This document shows positions 39,162 through 47,111 of a DNA stretch of 64,000 nucleotides, in pieces. Within the stretch, counting starts at the first letter, position 1, and every line of letters begins with the position of its first letter. The DNA is from Streptomyces sp. CG1 (GTDB lineage: Bacteria > Actinomycetota > Actinomycetes > Streptomycetales > Streptomycetaceae), in contig NZ_CP163518.1 of assembly GCF_041080625.1 (NCBI RefSeq), positions 6,255,501 to 6,319,500 on the forward strand, read 5' to 3'. The position numbers and the translations under genes were made by a program. The notes under the pieces were generated by a model that did not search any database, was not told the origin of the DNA, and saw only the letters and a list, made by a program, of their open reading frames with translations.

Positions 39162-39367
39162 GCGGCTTCCAATTCTTCCTTGAAGGCGTCCAGGACACTC
39201 CGGCGCACGCAAATGCGGCCGGACGGCGTACGGCGGGCTTCCGGCGCGTAACCGCGATCGCGCCACCGATACCAGGTAGGGCGGCTGATGCCGAGTTCGT
39301 CCAGGACGTCAGGCAGGGGTACCAGCTCGTCCTTCGGCGCACGGCGCCGACGGGTCGGCGTGCTCAT
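39158..39367 (-). CDS. xis: Excisionase (MerR-like helix-turn-helix)
   Basis: This 69-residue protein is of the excisionase type: PLPDVLDELGISRPTWYRWR is the helix-turn-helix, followed by the short wing GRICVRRSVLDAF. It bends att DNA to direct the integrase toward excision. The ATG follows GAGGAGATC. The stop overlaps the int start. An Arg-rich stretch at its start (TRRRRAP) is usual in the actinomycete family. Confidence 0.92.
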   Translation of the reverse strand: MSTPTRRRRAPKDELVPLPDVLDELGISRPTWYRWRDRGYAPEARRTPSGRICVRRSVLDAFKEELEAA

Positions 39368-39480
39368 ACGGAGATCTCCTCGGGGCGGGAGGGCAGGGCG
39401 GGGGTGTGGTTGGCGTCACAACGCTGTGGGTCGCGGCTCGCCCTTGCGGAGGGCAGGGGCAGGGGTGTCCGATAGGCGCC

Positions 39481-39888
39481 ATGACTGAAGCGTTAGCGGC
39501 CCCTGGGGGCGCAGATGGATCGGACGACCAGGACCTTCTGTACCGGGACGGGGAGTGGACCCGGATTCCGTCCCCGATATCGGGTGAGGGGGACTGGGAC
39601 AAGGCAGTCTCTGAAGCCGGATACAAGGAATTTTTCGGGTCTGGGGACCCGGATTCGAACTACGTGACCATCCATCTGTATCGGGGGCCGTCGAACTACC
39701 TGATCGATCTGTCGTCGAATGTGTCGAGCGAGGTGGTGTATGCCGCCACGTTGCCGGATGCCATGGACCTTCTCGCCAAGTGGATGCCAGTCGTCAGCTC
39801 GGCCAGCTTGGGCTGTTTGCTTACCGAGCTTGACCGAGGCGAATCAGCGCTGGGCCAGTTGATCGTCAAGGCTGTCGGGAAGCAGTGA
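39481..39888 (+). CDS. Hypothetical acidic protein on the strand opposite to its neighbours
   Basis: This 135-residue protein matches no family I know. It is acidic, without a membrane segment, and has a likely alpha/beta make-up (NYVTIHLYRGPSNYLIDLSS and YAATLPDAMDLLAKWM). The gene sits between xis and the candidate origin, reads opposite to both, and is less GC-rich than its neighbours, so it may be a later addition or immunity-type cargo. A 19-base direct repeat flanks it (39418-39436 and 39958-39976, one difference). The ATG at 39481 lacks a strong ribosome binding site, and starts further upstream are possible. Confidence 0.6.
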   Translation: MTEALAAPGGADGSDDQDLLYRDGEWTRIPSPISGEGDWDKAVSEAGYKEFFGSGDPDSNYVTIHLYRGPSNYLIDLSSNVSSEVVYAATLPDAMDLLAKWMPVVSSASLGCLLTELDRGESALGQLIVKAVGKQ

Positions 39889-39967
39889 GGCCGCTTGGCC
39901 GCCGGTGCCGTCGGCGGGTTTGAGTCAGGCGTCCGCTCGTGCCGATCGGTGGGGCTAACAATGCTGT

Positions 39968-40131
39968 GGGTCGCGGACCATCGCGGACCACCTTGTTTGA
40001 CCTGCGGTTTTGGTGGGGTGACGGTGCGGACCATCGCGGACCACGGGGCTTTGGCCGGTCCGCGATGGTCTGCTCTGCGGTTCGGTGTAATCCGCAGGTC
40101 ATGAGGGGTGGTCCGCGATGGTCCGCGACCC
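39968..40131. other. Candidate replication origin with iteron-like inverted repeats
   Basis: A 25-base sequence with core TCGCGGACCATCGCGGACCA at 39968-39992 is repeated perfectly in inverted orientation at 40107-40131. Between them, GCGGACCATCGCGGACCA recurs at 40026-40043 and its inverted form (one difference) at 40057-40073. So four copies of CGGACCATCGCGGACC are arranged as nested inverted pairs within 164 bases, directly downstream of the replication gene. This is what an iteron origin bound by a replication protein would look like. Confidence 0.6.
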
Positions 40132-40145
40132 GGCGGATTGTGGAA

Positions 40146-41546
40146 CTAGCTCTGGTCGGCGGCGCAGAGCGCGACCCCGGTGTAGGTGCGTACCCGGCTT
40201 TCGCCGTCGCGGGGGCGGGTGAGGGTGAGTTGGGGGATGACGGCGAGCAGGTTGCGGCCGAAGACCTGTTTGGTGCCGGGGCGGACGTTGTTGTCTTCGG
40301 CCCACTCCCGCCAGACCGTCCACAGCGCGTCCACGGGCACACTGCACGTGGGTCCGGTGGCGCAGCGTTCGCGGACGAACGCGCTGGTGGGCGACGCGGT
40401 GTCCTGCATGGTGGTGACCGCTTCACGGCTGGATGCCGGTTCGGTGATCCGGCCCGTCTGCTGGAGGCGGGCGAGTCCGTCCAGGGCCCAATTGAGGATG
40501 CCGGGCATCTCGGCAACCAGCCGGTCGAAGAGGGTGGGGTCTTCCTTGCCCAGCCACGACACCCGCATGTTGAGCAGCACGAACCGCTTGGCGATGACGC
40601 CGGAGGAGTCGCCGAAGTGCGGCAGCTCGTTGGACAGGATCACCAGCCGCGTGGGGAGCTTGCCGGTCCACACTTCCCGGTACTTGCGGTCGATGTCGAT
40701 CGTGTCCTCACCCGAGATGGTCAGCAGCCGCTCTACAACCCCGCTGTTGTCGTTGCCGGACAGCCGGGCGTCGGAGATGACCGCGAGCGGCTTGCCGATC
40801 AGGGTGGACAGACCGAAGTTCGTGCCGAGTCCGGCCAGGGTCGGACCGGCGAGGTTCTCCTTGCCGACCAGCTCTTTCAATACGCGGGCGATGGTGCCCT
40901 TGCCGGAACGGGACGGGCCGACCATGAGAAGGATCTTCTGTTGGTCGGTGCGGCCGGAGAGGACGTAACCGAACCACTGCTGAAGCGCGGTGATGGCGTC
41001 GGGGTCCTCGGGCCAGATCTGCGACAGGAAGTGATGCCATGTCGGCGCGGTCGCGGTGGGGTCGTAGGGGAAGGGCACGGAGACGAGGTTGAAGAAGCCG
41101 GGGCTGTGCGGCAGCAGCGCGCGGTCCCGGATGCGCAGCAGCCCGTTCTCACACGCCACGATCGGGCCGTCGTCCTGCCCGCCCTCGCCGTCGAGCCACA
41201 CGGGGGCGTCCAAGTCGGTGGGCAGCAGGGTGATGGCTCCGAGCGCGTCGAACAGGTTGCTGATCTTCTGCTTGGTGGGGGCCCAGGCGCGTTCCTCGAA
41301 CTCCCCGTCCTTGACCGGGGCGAGGTAGACGACGTGTTCCAGGCGCTCGTACATGGCTTTGCGTACCTGGGCTTCGTCCAGCTCCCGCCAGCAGATACCC
41401 GTCCAGCGCATCCACGAGCCGCGCCAGCGCCGGTAGACAAGCTGTCCGTCCTCGCTCTGCCAGTCGGGCAGGAGACGTCGGGCGACGGCCAGGGGGTTGG
41501 ACGGCGCGGGAAGTTCCTCGGTCTCGGGGGCGGGGCGGTCCATCAT
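40146..41546 (-). CDS. P4-family plasmid/phage primase-helicase (replication protein)
   Basis: This 466-residue protein has an N-terminal D5_N-like part and an SF3-type helicase domain with Walker A VGPSRSGKGT, a Walker B/acidic stretch near LAVISDARLSG, and sensor region LVILSNELPHFGD. The C-terminal winged part ends with the SRVRTYTGVAL stretch. It is expected to unwind the element at its origin and act with the prim-pol encoded two genes upstream. The ATG at 41546 overlaps the previous stop (ATGA). The plus-strand GC-rich antisense frames across it are shadows. The candidate origin lies right after its stop. Confidence 0.9.
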   Translation of the reverse strand: MMDRPAPETEELPAPSNPLAVARRLLPDWQSEDGQLVYRRWRGSWMRWTGICWRELDEAQVRKAMYERLEHVVYLAPVKDGEFEERAWAPTKQKISNLFDALGAITLLPTDLDAPVWLDGEGGQDDGPIVACENGLLRIRDRALLPHSPGFFNLVSVPFPYDPTATAPTWHHFLSQIWPEDPDAITALQQWFGYVLSGRTDQQKILLMVGPSRSGKGTIARVLKELVGKENLAGPTLAGLGTNFGLSTLIGKPLAVISDARLSGNDNSGVVERLLTISGEDTIDIDRKYREVWTGKLPTRLVILSNELPHFGDSSGVIAKRFVLLNMRVSWLGKEDPTLFDRLVAEMPGILNWALDGLARLQQTGRITEPASSREAVTTMQDTASPTSAFVRERCATGPTCSVPVDALWTVWREWAEDNNVRPGTKQVFGRNLLAVIPQLTLTRPRDGESRVRTYTGVALCAADQS

Positions 41547-41893
41547 GCGGCGTGCCTCCCTTCCTGCGGGTTGCGGAGCGGGCATGCGTCGCGGTGGGCT
41601 TCGTGGTCGGCGATCAGGGCCAGTACGCGACGCGCGCCGAACGCGCGTCGATCCCAACCGCACAGGCACGTCGACGTTGCCGTCGGCGTGGCGCCGCGCG
41701 GCGCGGTGATGCGCAGCCACGCCACGGGGTACCGGCCGTCGCCTGCCTCCGGGGCAGAACCAAGAGCAGTTCGGACGCCCTTGCGGGCGGCGCCTTTCGG
41801 CTCGCCTACGGCCGCCATGTCCACAGGCTGTGGAGCGGCAGGCGGGCGGCCGGTGGCCGGGGCAAGGCTCTTAGAAGGCGGCGGATTGGTCAT
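41543..41893 (-). CDS. Small protein with a Cys/His cluster between the two replication genes
   Basis: This 116-residue protein has a Pro/Ala-rich first half and a compact second half. The second half holds C-x-C, then H-x2-H-x3-C in TCLCGWDRR and ADHEAHRDACPLRN, a likely zinc site. Its start overlaps the prim-pol stop, and its stop overlaps the helicase start, so the three are coupled. It may help the replication proteins; no known family is assigned. Confidence 0.75.
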   Translation of the reverse strand: MTNPPPSKSLAPATGRPPAAPQPVDMAAVGEPKGAARKGVRTALGSAPEAGDGRYPVAWLRITAPRGATPTATSTCLCGWDRRAFGARRVLALIADHEAHRDACPLRNPQEGRHAA

Positions 41894-42813
41894 GCCGCCC
41901 TCCCACCAGGCGTGTTCTCGCTGATGGACCAGTCCAGGGCGCGCCGGATTACGTCGTCGTAGTAGCGCTGGGACTGGGTTGCGTTGCCCGCCACCGAACT
42001 ACTAAGAGCCTGCTCAACCTCGACGCGGGTGAGGTCGCCGGATGCGACCAGCCGACCCAGTGCGCGTGCGGCCCGCAGCAGGGTGGCGTTGCGGGTGCCG
42101 TCGGGGGCGTGGGCCACGTTGGCGGCCTCGTTGCGCAAGGCTGCCGCCGCGTATCCGCCTGTACGGGTGGTGAACGGCACCAGGGCCACCTGTGCGGGCT
42201 TCTGAGGCGGCTTCAGGGCCTCGAACAGCCAGTCGGGCAGGGGGACAGGATCGCGGTCGTCCAGGACCGTGTACGAGCCGTCCCGGGTGGTGCTGCCGGC
42301 AGCGACCACGTACCCGCCCCACCCTCGGGTGTCGATCTTCTTGGCCAGTCGTCCGGCAGTGTTGTGCAGGCGGACGCCGGGGGGCTGAGTGAAGTACAGA
42401 TGCTCACCACCGCGTGCGGTCCGCACCCGGTAGGTCGCAGGGGCAGCCTCTCCGGCGCGCTCGCAGAGCGCTGTGAAGTTGGTGACGCCGTCAGGCGTTC
42501 CTTTTGGTTCTTGAGGCTTGAGCGTGTCCAGGTCCACCACGAGCAGCCCGGACGGGCCGGTGGCGATCCCGACGTTGTACGGCTGCTGAGCCCAGGCGGC
42601 GATCAGAAGTTCGGTGTCGGTGGTGGCGCGCTGCTCGGGCTTCTTGTGCCCGTCGGCGCACCGACCGGTGCCGGGGCAGTGCTCCTCTGCGTGCCCGGCC
42701 GGCCGCTTGTCCCAGGGGCGCAGCGGGATGACGTGCCAGCCACGCTGCGTGGCCTGCGTCGCCCACGCCAGCAGGCCCAGACGGACCAGATCCGTGGTCG
42801 CGAGCGCGGTCAC
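41890..42813 (-). CDS. Bifunctional DNA primase/polymerase (prim-pol)
   Basis: This 307-residue protein has the archaeo-eukaryotic primase fold of plasmid prim-pols. It starts with the region RGWHVIPLRPWDKRPAGHAE. Motif I is LLVVDLDTL with paired acids. Motif II is RTARGGEHLYF, and the GGYVVAAGS strand completes the site. A helical PriCT-like region follows at residues 240-300 (NATLLRAARALGRL). It should make primers, and perhaps extend them, for the SF3 helicase encoded downstream. A Cys-containing insert (EEHCPGTGRCADGH) near residue 40 could bind zinc. The GTG start overlaps the stop of a 31-codon reading frame. Confidence 0.9.
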   Translation of the reverse strand: MTALATTDLVRLGLLAWATQATQRGWHVIPLRPWDKRPAGHAEEHCPGTGRCADGHKKPEQRATTDTELLIAAWAQQPYNVGIATGPSGLLVVDLDTLKPQEPKGTPDGVTNFTALCERAGEAAPATYRVRTARGGEHLYFTQPPGVRLHNTAGRLAKKIDTRGWGGYVVAAGSTTRDGSYTVLDDRDPVPLPDWLFEALKPPQKPAQVALVPFTTRTGGYAAAALRNEAANVAHAPDGTRNATLLRAARALGRLVASGDLTRVEVEQALSSSVAGNATQSQRYYDDVIRRALDWSISENTPGGRAA

Positions 42814-42905
42814 GCTGCCACCCCGAGACGAGCGGTGGCGCGGGCGGTGAGGAAGGTGCGGCCGGACAGGGCGTGCACTCGCCCGATGTCGGTCGGATGG
42901 GTCAT
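42810..42905 (-). CDS. 31-codon reading frame coupled to the prim-pol gene
   Basis: ATG at 42905 follows TGGAGG at ideal spacing. The frame reads MTHPTDIGRVHALSGRTFLT and ends with TGA overlapping the prim-pol GTG (GTGA). This is either a real small protein or a leader that couples translation of the replication genes. It is too short to show codon bias. The alternative, a prim-pol starting further upstream, is less likely because the in-frame upstream sequence has no good ribosome binding site. Confidence 0.55.
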   Translation of the reverse strand: MTHPTDIGRVHALSGRTFLTARATARLGVAA

Positions 42906-42993
42906 GCTGGGTGACCTCCACTGTTCAGTTGGATGGGTGGATCAAGGGCGGCCCCGGGTCTTTGGCGAGATGAGGGGGCCGCCCTTGGCGTAG

Positions 42994-43224
42994 CTAGGAG
43001 TGGGCCGGGCTCAGCGCGTAGCAGCGCCGGTGGCGCGGCCCGTGTTCGGTCAGAAGCCCGAGCCGGGCAAGTGCCTTCAGGTCGCCGCGGGCGGTGGCCC
43101 GCTTGGGGGCGATGCCGAGCTGCTGATAGAGGCCCATCACGCGGCCGGTGGTGATCTGTGCGCGCGGGTTGTGGTGCGCGTCGATCAGCAGGGCGGTCAG
43201 GCGTCGAGCTTGGTTCGATGTCAC
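42994..43224 (-). CDS. Small winged-helix-like protein
   Basis: This 76-residue basic protein (ARRLTALLIDAHHNPRAQIT, then GLYQQLGIAPKRATARGDLK and ALARLGLLTEHG) looks like a winged helix-turn-helix: a helix pair, a recognition helix and a short wing ending HRRCYALSP. It probably binds DNA and could regulate replication or transfer genes. The GTG at 43224 is the likely start; a longer frame upstream overlaps the next gene. Confidence 0.65.
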   Translation of the reverse strand: MTSNQARRLTALLIDAHHNPRAQITTGRVMGLYQQLGIAPKRATARGDLKALARLGLLTEHGPRHRRCYALSPAHS

Positions 43225-43243
43225 CGCTCGTACTCCTTCGTGG

Positions 43244-43753
43244 TCAGTCGTCGCAGTCGCAGTTCTCGGGGAGCTGCCGGCAGTCGGAGCATCGGGGGCA
43301 GTCGCAGCCGCAGGGGTGCAGGACGCCGACGCATGAGCACTGGCACATGCCCTCGCCGCACGGCTCCTCTTCGGGCCCGTTGTCCGGCCCGCTGTAGGTG
43401 AGGGGGCTTGCGGCGCTGTGGGCAAGGTCCAGGCACTGGGCGAGACCACTGGCCTGTTCCATAGCCGTGACCAGGAATTCCTGGACGTGGGCGACATGCC
43501 TGTTGGGATCCTCACCGTCGGCGGATCCGAGGTGCCCGATGGTGGCCAGGACGTCCAGAGCCGTTCCGATCTGCTCGATGGCCTGCGGGAGCCGTTGGGC
43601 GAGCGTCTTGAAAGCGCCGATGGCGTCGTACGCGTCGCCCGGATACGGAAAGGTTGGCGTCTGGTCGGGGCGGGGGAAGGTGAGGTGGTTGAACTCGCGG
43701 ACGGCTTGAGCAGCGTCACGGGCGAGCTGCGCGGGGTCCGTGGCGGTGGTCAC
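43244..43753 (-). CDS. Hypothetical protein with Cys-rich C-terminus
   Basis: This 169-residue protein has an alpha-helical body (residues 1-110) and a tail with many cysteines: CGEGMCQCSCVG, then CGCDCPRCSDC, then ENCDCDD. Twelve Cys in about 38 residues suggest metal binding or a structural metal cluster. The function is unknown. It lies in the operon of small genes between replication and transfer genes. Confidence 0.7.
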   Translation of the reverse strand: MTTATDPAQLARDAAQAVREFNHLTFPRPDQTPTFPYPGDAYDAIGAFKTLAQRLPQAIEQIGTALDVLATIGHLGSADGEDPNRHVAHVQEFLVTAMEQASGLAQCLDLAHSAASPLTYSGPDNGPEEEPCGEGMCQCSCVGVLHPCGCDCPRCSDCRQLPENCDCDD

Positions 43754-43764
43754 GGTGGGGTCTC

Positions 43765-43947
43765 CTAGCTGAGTTCGATGTGGGTGGCGTGCCAGGTGCG
43801 GTTCTTGCGGGCGCCGTCTTGGCGGACCCAGTCGGCGACGAGCGTGCGGGCTTCGGCATCGGAGTTGGCCCGGACGGTTCCGGCGGCTTCACCGTCGTGG
43901 TGCTTGCCGTCGCTGACAGTGGCGGTCCAGCGGTAAGTGCGCTTCAT
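43765..43947 (-). CDS. Small hypothetical protein
   Basis: This 60-residue polar protein (YRWTATVSDGKHHDGEAAGT) has likely three strands and one helix. It starts at an ATG preceded by GGAGAGG. It resembles short uncharacterised proteins of actinomycete elements, but no function is known. Confidence 0.65.
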   Translation of the reverse strand: MKRTYRWTATVSDGKHHDGEAAGTVRANSDAEARTLVADWVRQDGARKNRTWHATHIELS

Positions 43948-43958
43948 TGGCCTCTCCG

Positions 43959-44450
43959 CTACTGCTGGTTGTTGGTCTTGGCCCACACGCCGCGCGTCGT
44001 GGTGGTGACGTTGCGCTGGTCCTGGTAGACGGGCCCCTCGTAGTGCTGGTGCACGTCCGGGGCGGGCTGGGCCCGCTTGGCGAACTTGGCGAGCGCGAGC
44101 ACGAAGGCGGTGGGGGCGCCGAAGACGACGGCGCACACCACGGGGTTGGCGGACTGGGAGACGTACATGAGAACGGCCGCAGTGAGCCCGGTCATGGAGA
44201 CGGCCGCTCCGCCGGAGAGCATGAGGACGCTGGCGTCGGTGGCGCTCTGACTCATCGGCGGCCGGCCGGGCTGAGCCACGGGCGGGGTGCTGCCGTAGGC
44301 GGGCACGGGAGCGTTGTCGCGGTAGGTGGTGGGCGTCTCGGGCGCGGGCCGGTAGGCGTCCGCGATGATCCGGCGGGCCTCAACGGTGGCCTCGTCCTCG
44401 GTCATCCCGACAGCCGTGGGGGCTGTCGCGGGGGTGTTCTCGTGGGTCAT
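43959..44450 (-). CDS. Membrane protein with two hydrophobic segments, probable spread function
   Basis: This 163-residue protein has a 70-residue Pro/Ala/Thr-rich cytosolic start, two adjacent hydrophobic helices near residues 73-120 (LMLSGGAAVSMTGLTAAVLM and VVCAVVFGAPTAFVLALAKF), and a polar tail. Its position between the transfer gene and replication genes fits a Spd protein that spreads the element along mycelium, but this is inferred from context. Confidence 0.65.
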   Translation of the reverse strand: MTHENTPATAPTAVGMTEDEATVEARRIIADAYRPAPETPTTYRDNAPVPAYGSTPPVAQPGRPPMSQSATDASVLMLSGGAAVSMTGLTAAVLMYVSQSANPVVCAVVFGAPTAFVLALAKFAKRAQPAPDVHQHYEGPVYQDQRNVTTTTRGVWAKTNNQQ

Positions 44451-44475
44451 GCGGAATCCCTTCCGGTGCTGGGTG

Positions 44476-44653
44476 AGGGAGGCGACGGCACCCCCTTCGG
44501 GGTGCTGTGTAGAGGGGGTTTTTCGGGGCCTCTGCTGCGGGCCTCCCTGACTCCCTGATGGATCATCTGTGCTGGTCAGGGCCAGGGAGGCGGGTCAGGG
44601 AGGGCTTCAGGGAGTTCTCCCTGCCTCGCTGACCCGGCGGGGGTCGCCTCCCT
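44476..44653. repeat. Cluster of eight AGGGAG/CTCCCT hexamers, candidate clt transfer locus
   Basis: Eight copies of AGGGAG, in both directions, lie within 178 bases: 44476, 44543, 44551, 44584, 44597, 44609, 44617 and 44648. Several are part of TCAGGGAG or CTCCCTGA. The cluster lies between the stop of the FtsK-like transfer gene and the next gene. Actinomycete TraB proteins recognise clustered short repeats called clt, usually next to traB. This spot and structure fit, although the sequence differs from published 8-mers. Confidence 0.55.
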
Positions 44654-44657
44654 GTGA

Positions 44658-46781
44658 TCAGGAAGCGGAAGTGGAACCGGTGTCGTCGCGGTCGGCGAGC
44701 GCGCGGGCGATGCGGTCGCGGGCGATGGTCATCTTGCCGTCGGACTTGTACGGCTCGGCTCCGGTGCCGTCCAGCACACCGGTGAGGTTCAGGAACGACC
44801 AGCCGCCGTAGGTGTCAGCGTCCAGCGCGGCGAGCCGGGCGAGGACGTCCTTGGTGCGCATGCGGGCCGCATCTCCGATCACCTGCGCGATGTCGGCGAG
44901 CGGATCCCGTTCCTCGTCGTCGGACTCGATGGCGTGGAGGGTGACGACGCCGGAGCGCAGGGCCTTGGCCCGGTCGGCGATGACCTGCGCGTCGTCGTCG
45001 CTGATGTAGTGCGTGCGCACGGTGATGGACGACTGGCCCTTGGGGATGTCGATGCCGCTGGACGCGACGACCAGGGTCCCCTGGTCCAGGCCGGGGCGCA
45101 GCAGGTTCGGCGCGGCGCCGCCGTCGACCGCCTTGTCCCCGAGCGCCATGCGGGCCTGCGACTCGGTGCCCAGGGCGAGCGCGGCGCGGGTGTGGGCGCC
45201 CTCACGGACCAGCTTGGGAAGGTTCTGGTCGGTGGGGTCCTGCGTGCCCTGCCACATCAGCACGTTCACGGCACGCCCCTGGTTGTGGATCTTCCGGACG
45301 GCCATGAAATAGCGGGACGTGGCCTTGGAACCGCCGTAGGGGCGGCCGTCCTCGTCCTTGACCGGGCACATGAACGCCACCTGGGCCTCGTCCACGAGGC
45401 AGATCAGCGGCGGGAATTCGATGCCCGGCTCGAACTGACGGGCCTCGATGCGGCGGTTCATCTCATCCACCACGCCTTCGGCCATCTCGGTCGCCTGGAT
45501 GACGTGGTCATCGGTCGGGCCCTGGATAAGCACCGTGGCCAGGCCATCGAACATGACCCAGTCACCGCCCTTGAGATCGGCGAGACGGAACTCCACCGTC
45601 TTGTCGAGCGCGGCCCACAGGGCGAGCGAGCGCAAGGACGCGGTCTTGCCCTGGTTGGACAGACCAGTGATGAGCAGATGGCGCTGATACAGGCTCAGAG
45701 CCGCCGCATCCCCGCGCAGGTCCTGACCCCACGGGGCCCTGCCGGTCTTGTAGTTCGCCGTCATCGTCTCGTCGGTGACCAGCGGAGACGGCCCGATCGG
45801 CTCGTCCAGCGCACCGGAGTCGGCCACCCACAGCCGGACCGTGCGGGCCGCTTGCGGGATGGTGATGAACACCTCGTGCTCATGCCGGGAGAGGTTCTCC
45901 GCCAGCTTGCGGCGGCGCTGCTGGACCTCGACCGTGGACACGCCGGAGGGAAGGGTGACGTCGACCTCGACCCCGCACCCGGCGATGGTGATCGGCCCGA
46001 GCATGGACGCGCCGGCGTCGCCCATCTCCGTGATCGCCTTCCGCAGCGCGGGCACCCCGAGGTCGCGCAGGGCCTTGACCACGATGGACGGGGTGATCGG
46101 CTCGCCCTCACCGCTGCGGACGTTGGCCGGCAGGGCCCACTGAGGGGCTGCCTGCTGGTGGGCGCCGACCGACCACAGGGCGAGCAGCGCCAGGAACGGG
46201 CCGATCGTGATGGCCGGGCCCCACACCACGCGCACGATGGTGATCATCAGGTTGATGAACTTGATGACCGCCATCAGCGGCGTGACCACCTCGGTGGCGT
46301 CCTTGGTGGCGATGGCCATCGCGATACCGAGCAAGACCAGACCGCCGACGCCCATCCCTGCACTGACGGCCGCACCCTTCGCGGCATCGAGCGGCGAGTG
46401 GAGCAGGTCCATGCGGCGGCGGTGACGTGCCTCACGGAAACGCTGCCCGCGCTCTTCCCACTCGGCAGCCGCCTCGTGGTTGCCCGCGGCTTCCGCCGCA
46501 CGGAGCATCCGCTCGTAGCGGGCGGCGGTGCGGCCGTCCCAGGTGCGGCGGGCCGCGATCCGGGCGCCGCCGTAGACGTAGAGGGTGTGCCGGGCGACCG
46601 CGCGGGCGGTGGTCCGGGTGCTCTCGTGGGTGACAAAGACCTTGATGGCGCGGCCGGAGCGCACCCACAGCGGCACGGGCGCCGGCGGTGCGGGGTCGGG
46701 GACCACTGTCAGCGTGGTCACGCTCGCCTCATCGGCGATCGGGTCGGTGTTCTTGTGCAGGTGAACGACGTTCTCGGTCAT
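44658..46781 (-). CDS. FtsK/SpoIIIE-type DNA translocase, conjugal transfer protein (TraB/TraSA type)
   Basis: This 707-residue protein is expected to pump double-stranded element DNA between cells. It has a basic N-terminal region, a pair of hydrophobic helices near residues 138-158 and 170-205, a region resembling the FtsK alpha/beta domain, and the motor domain. Walker A is LLITGLSNQGKTA; Walker B is ICLVDEAQ. The C-terminal 70 residues look like a small winged gamma-type DNA-binding end (ARLAALDADTYGGWSFLNLT). Its start lies in the coupled operon downstream of small zinc-protein genes, and the candidate clt repeats follow its stop. No relaxase is present in the element, consistent with FtsK-type transfer. 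Confidence 0.92.
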   Translation of the reverse strand: MTENVVHLHKNTDPIADEASVTTLTVVPDPAPPAPVPLWVRSGRAIKVFVTHESTRTTARAVARHTLYVYGGARIAARRTWDGRTAARYERMLRAAEAAGNHEAAAEWEERGQRFREARHRRRMDLLHSPLDAAKGAAVSAGMGVGGLVLLGIAMAIATKDATEVVTPLMAVIKFINLMITIVRVVWGPAITIGPFLALLALWSVGAHQQAAPQWALPANVRSGEGEPITPSIVVKALRDLGVPALRKAITEMGDAGASMLGPITIAGCGVEVDVTLPSGVSTVEVQQRRRKLAENLSRHEHEVFITIPQAARTVRLWVADSGALDEPIGPSPLVTDETMTANYKTGRAPWGQDLRGDAAALSLYQRHLLITGLSNQGKTASLRSLALWAALDKTVEFRLADLKGGDWVMFDGLATVLIQGPTDDHVIQATEMAEGVVDEMNRRIEARQFEPGIEFPPLICLVDEAQVAFMCPVKDEDGRPYGGSKATSRYFMAVRKIHNQGRAVNVLMWQGTQDPTDQNLPKLVREGAHTRAALALGTESQARMALGDKAVDGGAAPNLLRPGLDQGTLVVASSGIDIPKGQSSITVRTHYISDDDAQVIADRAKALRSGVVTLHAIESDDEERDPLADIAQVIGDAARMRTKDVLARLAALDADTYGGWSFLNLTGVLDGTGAEPYKSDGKMTIARDRIARALADRDDTGSTSAS

Positions 46782-46940
46782 GCTGGGATTGCTCCTGACT
46801 ACCCCGAACGGGGCGGGAGTTGAAGAAGAAGGGGTACCGGGGCGGTCGGGTCCGTGGCAGGGACGGCCGCCCCGGCAGTCGAGGCGTACGGGCCGCGTTT
46901 CAGGCCGCGGGAAGAGCGCGCGGCGGGAGCGTGGTCACCA

Positions 46941-47111
46941 TCAGCGGGACGGCGTCTTGGACACCAGGTAGGGGCAGCCGTTGACCATGTGGTCCACGCA
47001 CTACGGGCAGTCCTCACGGGGCCGCAGCTTGCGGTGAATGCTCCGGTCGTAGGCGTGCTGCCAGCACTGCGGGCACTCGCCCGGAGGCGTCTCCCGTACC
47101 TGCACGGTCAC
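46941..47111 (-). pseudogene. Small Cys-pair protein of the transfer region, interrupted by TAG
   Basis: GTG at 47111 overlaps the previous stop and reads MTVQVRETPPGECPQCWQHA, then YDRSIHRKLRPREDCP, and meets TAG at 47001-47003. The frame stays clearly related past the stop: CVDHMVNGCPYLVSKTPSR, ending at TGA 46941-46943. Restoring one sense codon would give a 56-residue protein with CPxC and CP-x-C pairs, like small zinc mobile-element transfer proteins of actinomycetes. One base change of a GAG codon makes TAG. The protein is either truncated before the last Cys or the stop is read through. Confidence 0.7.
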
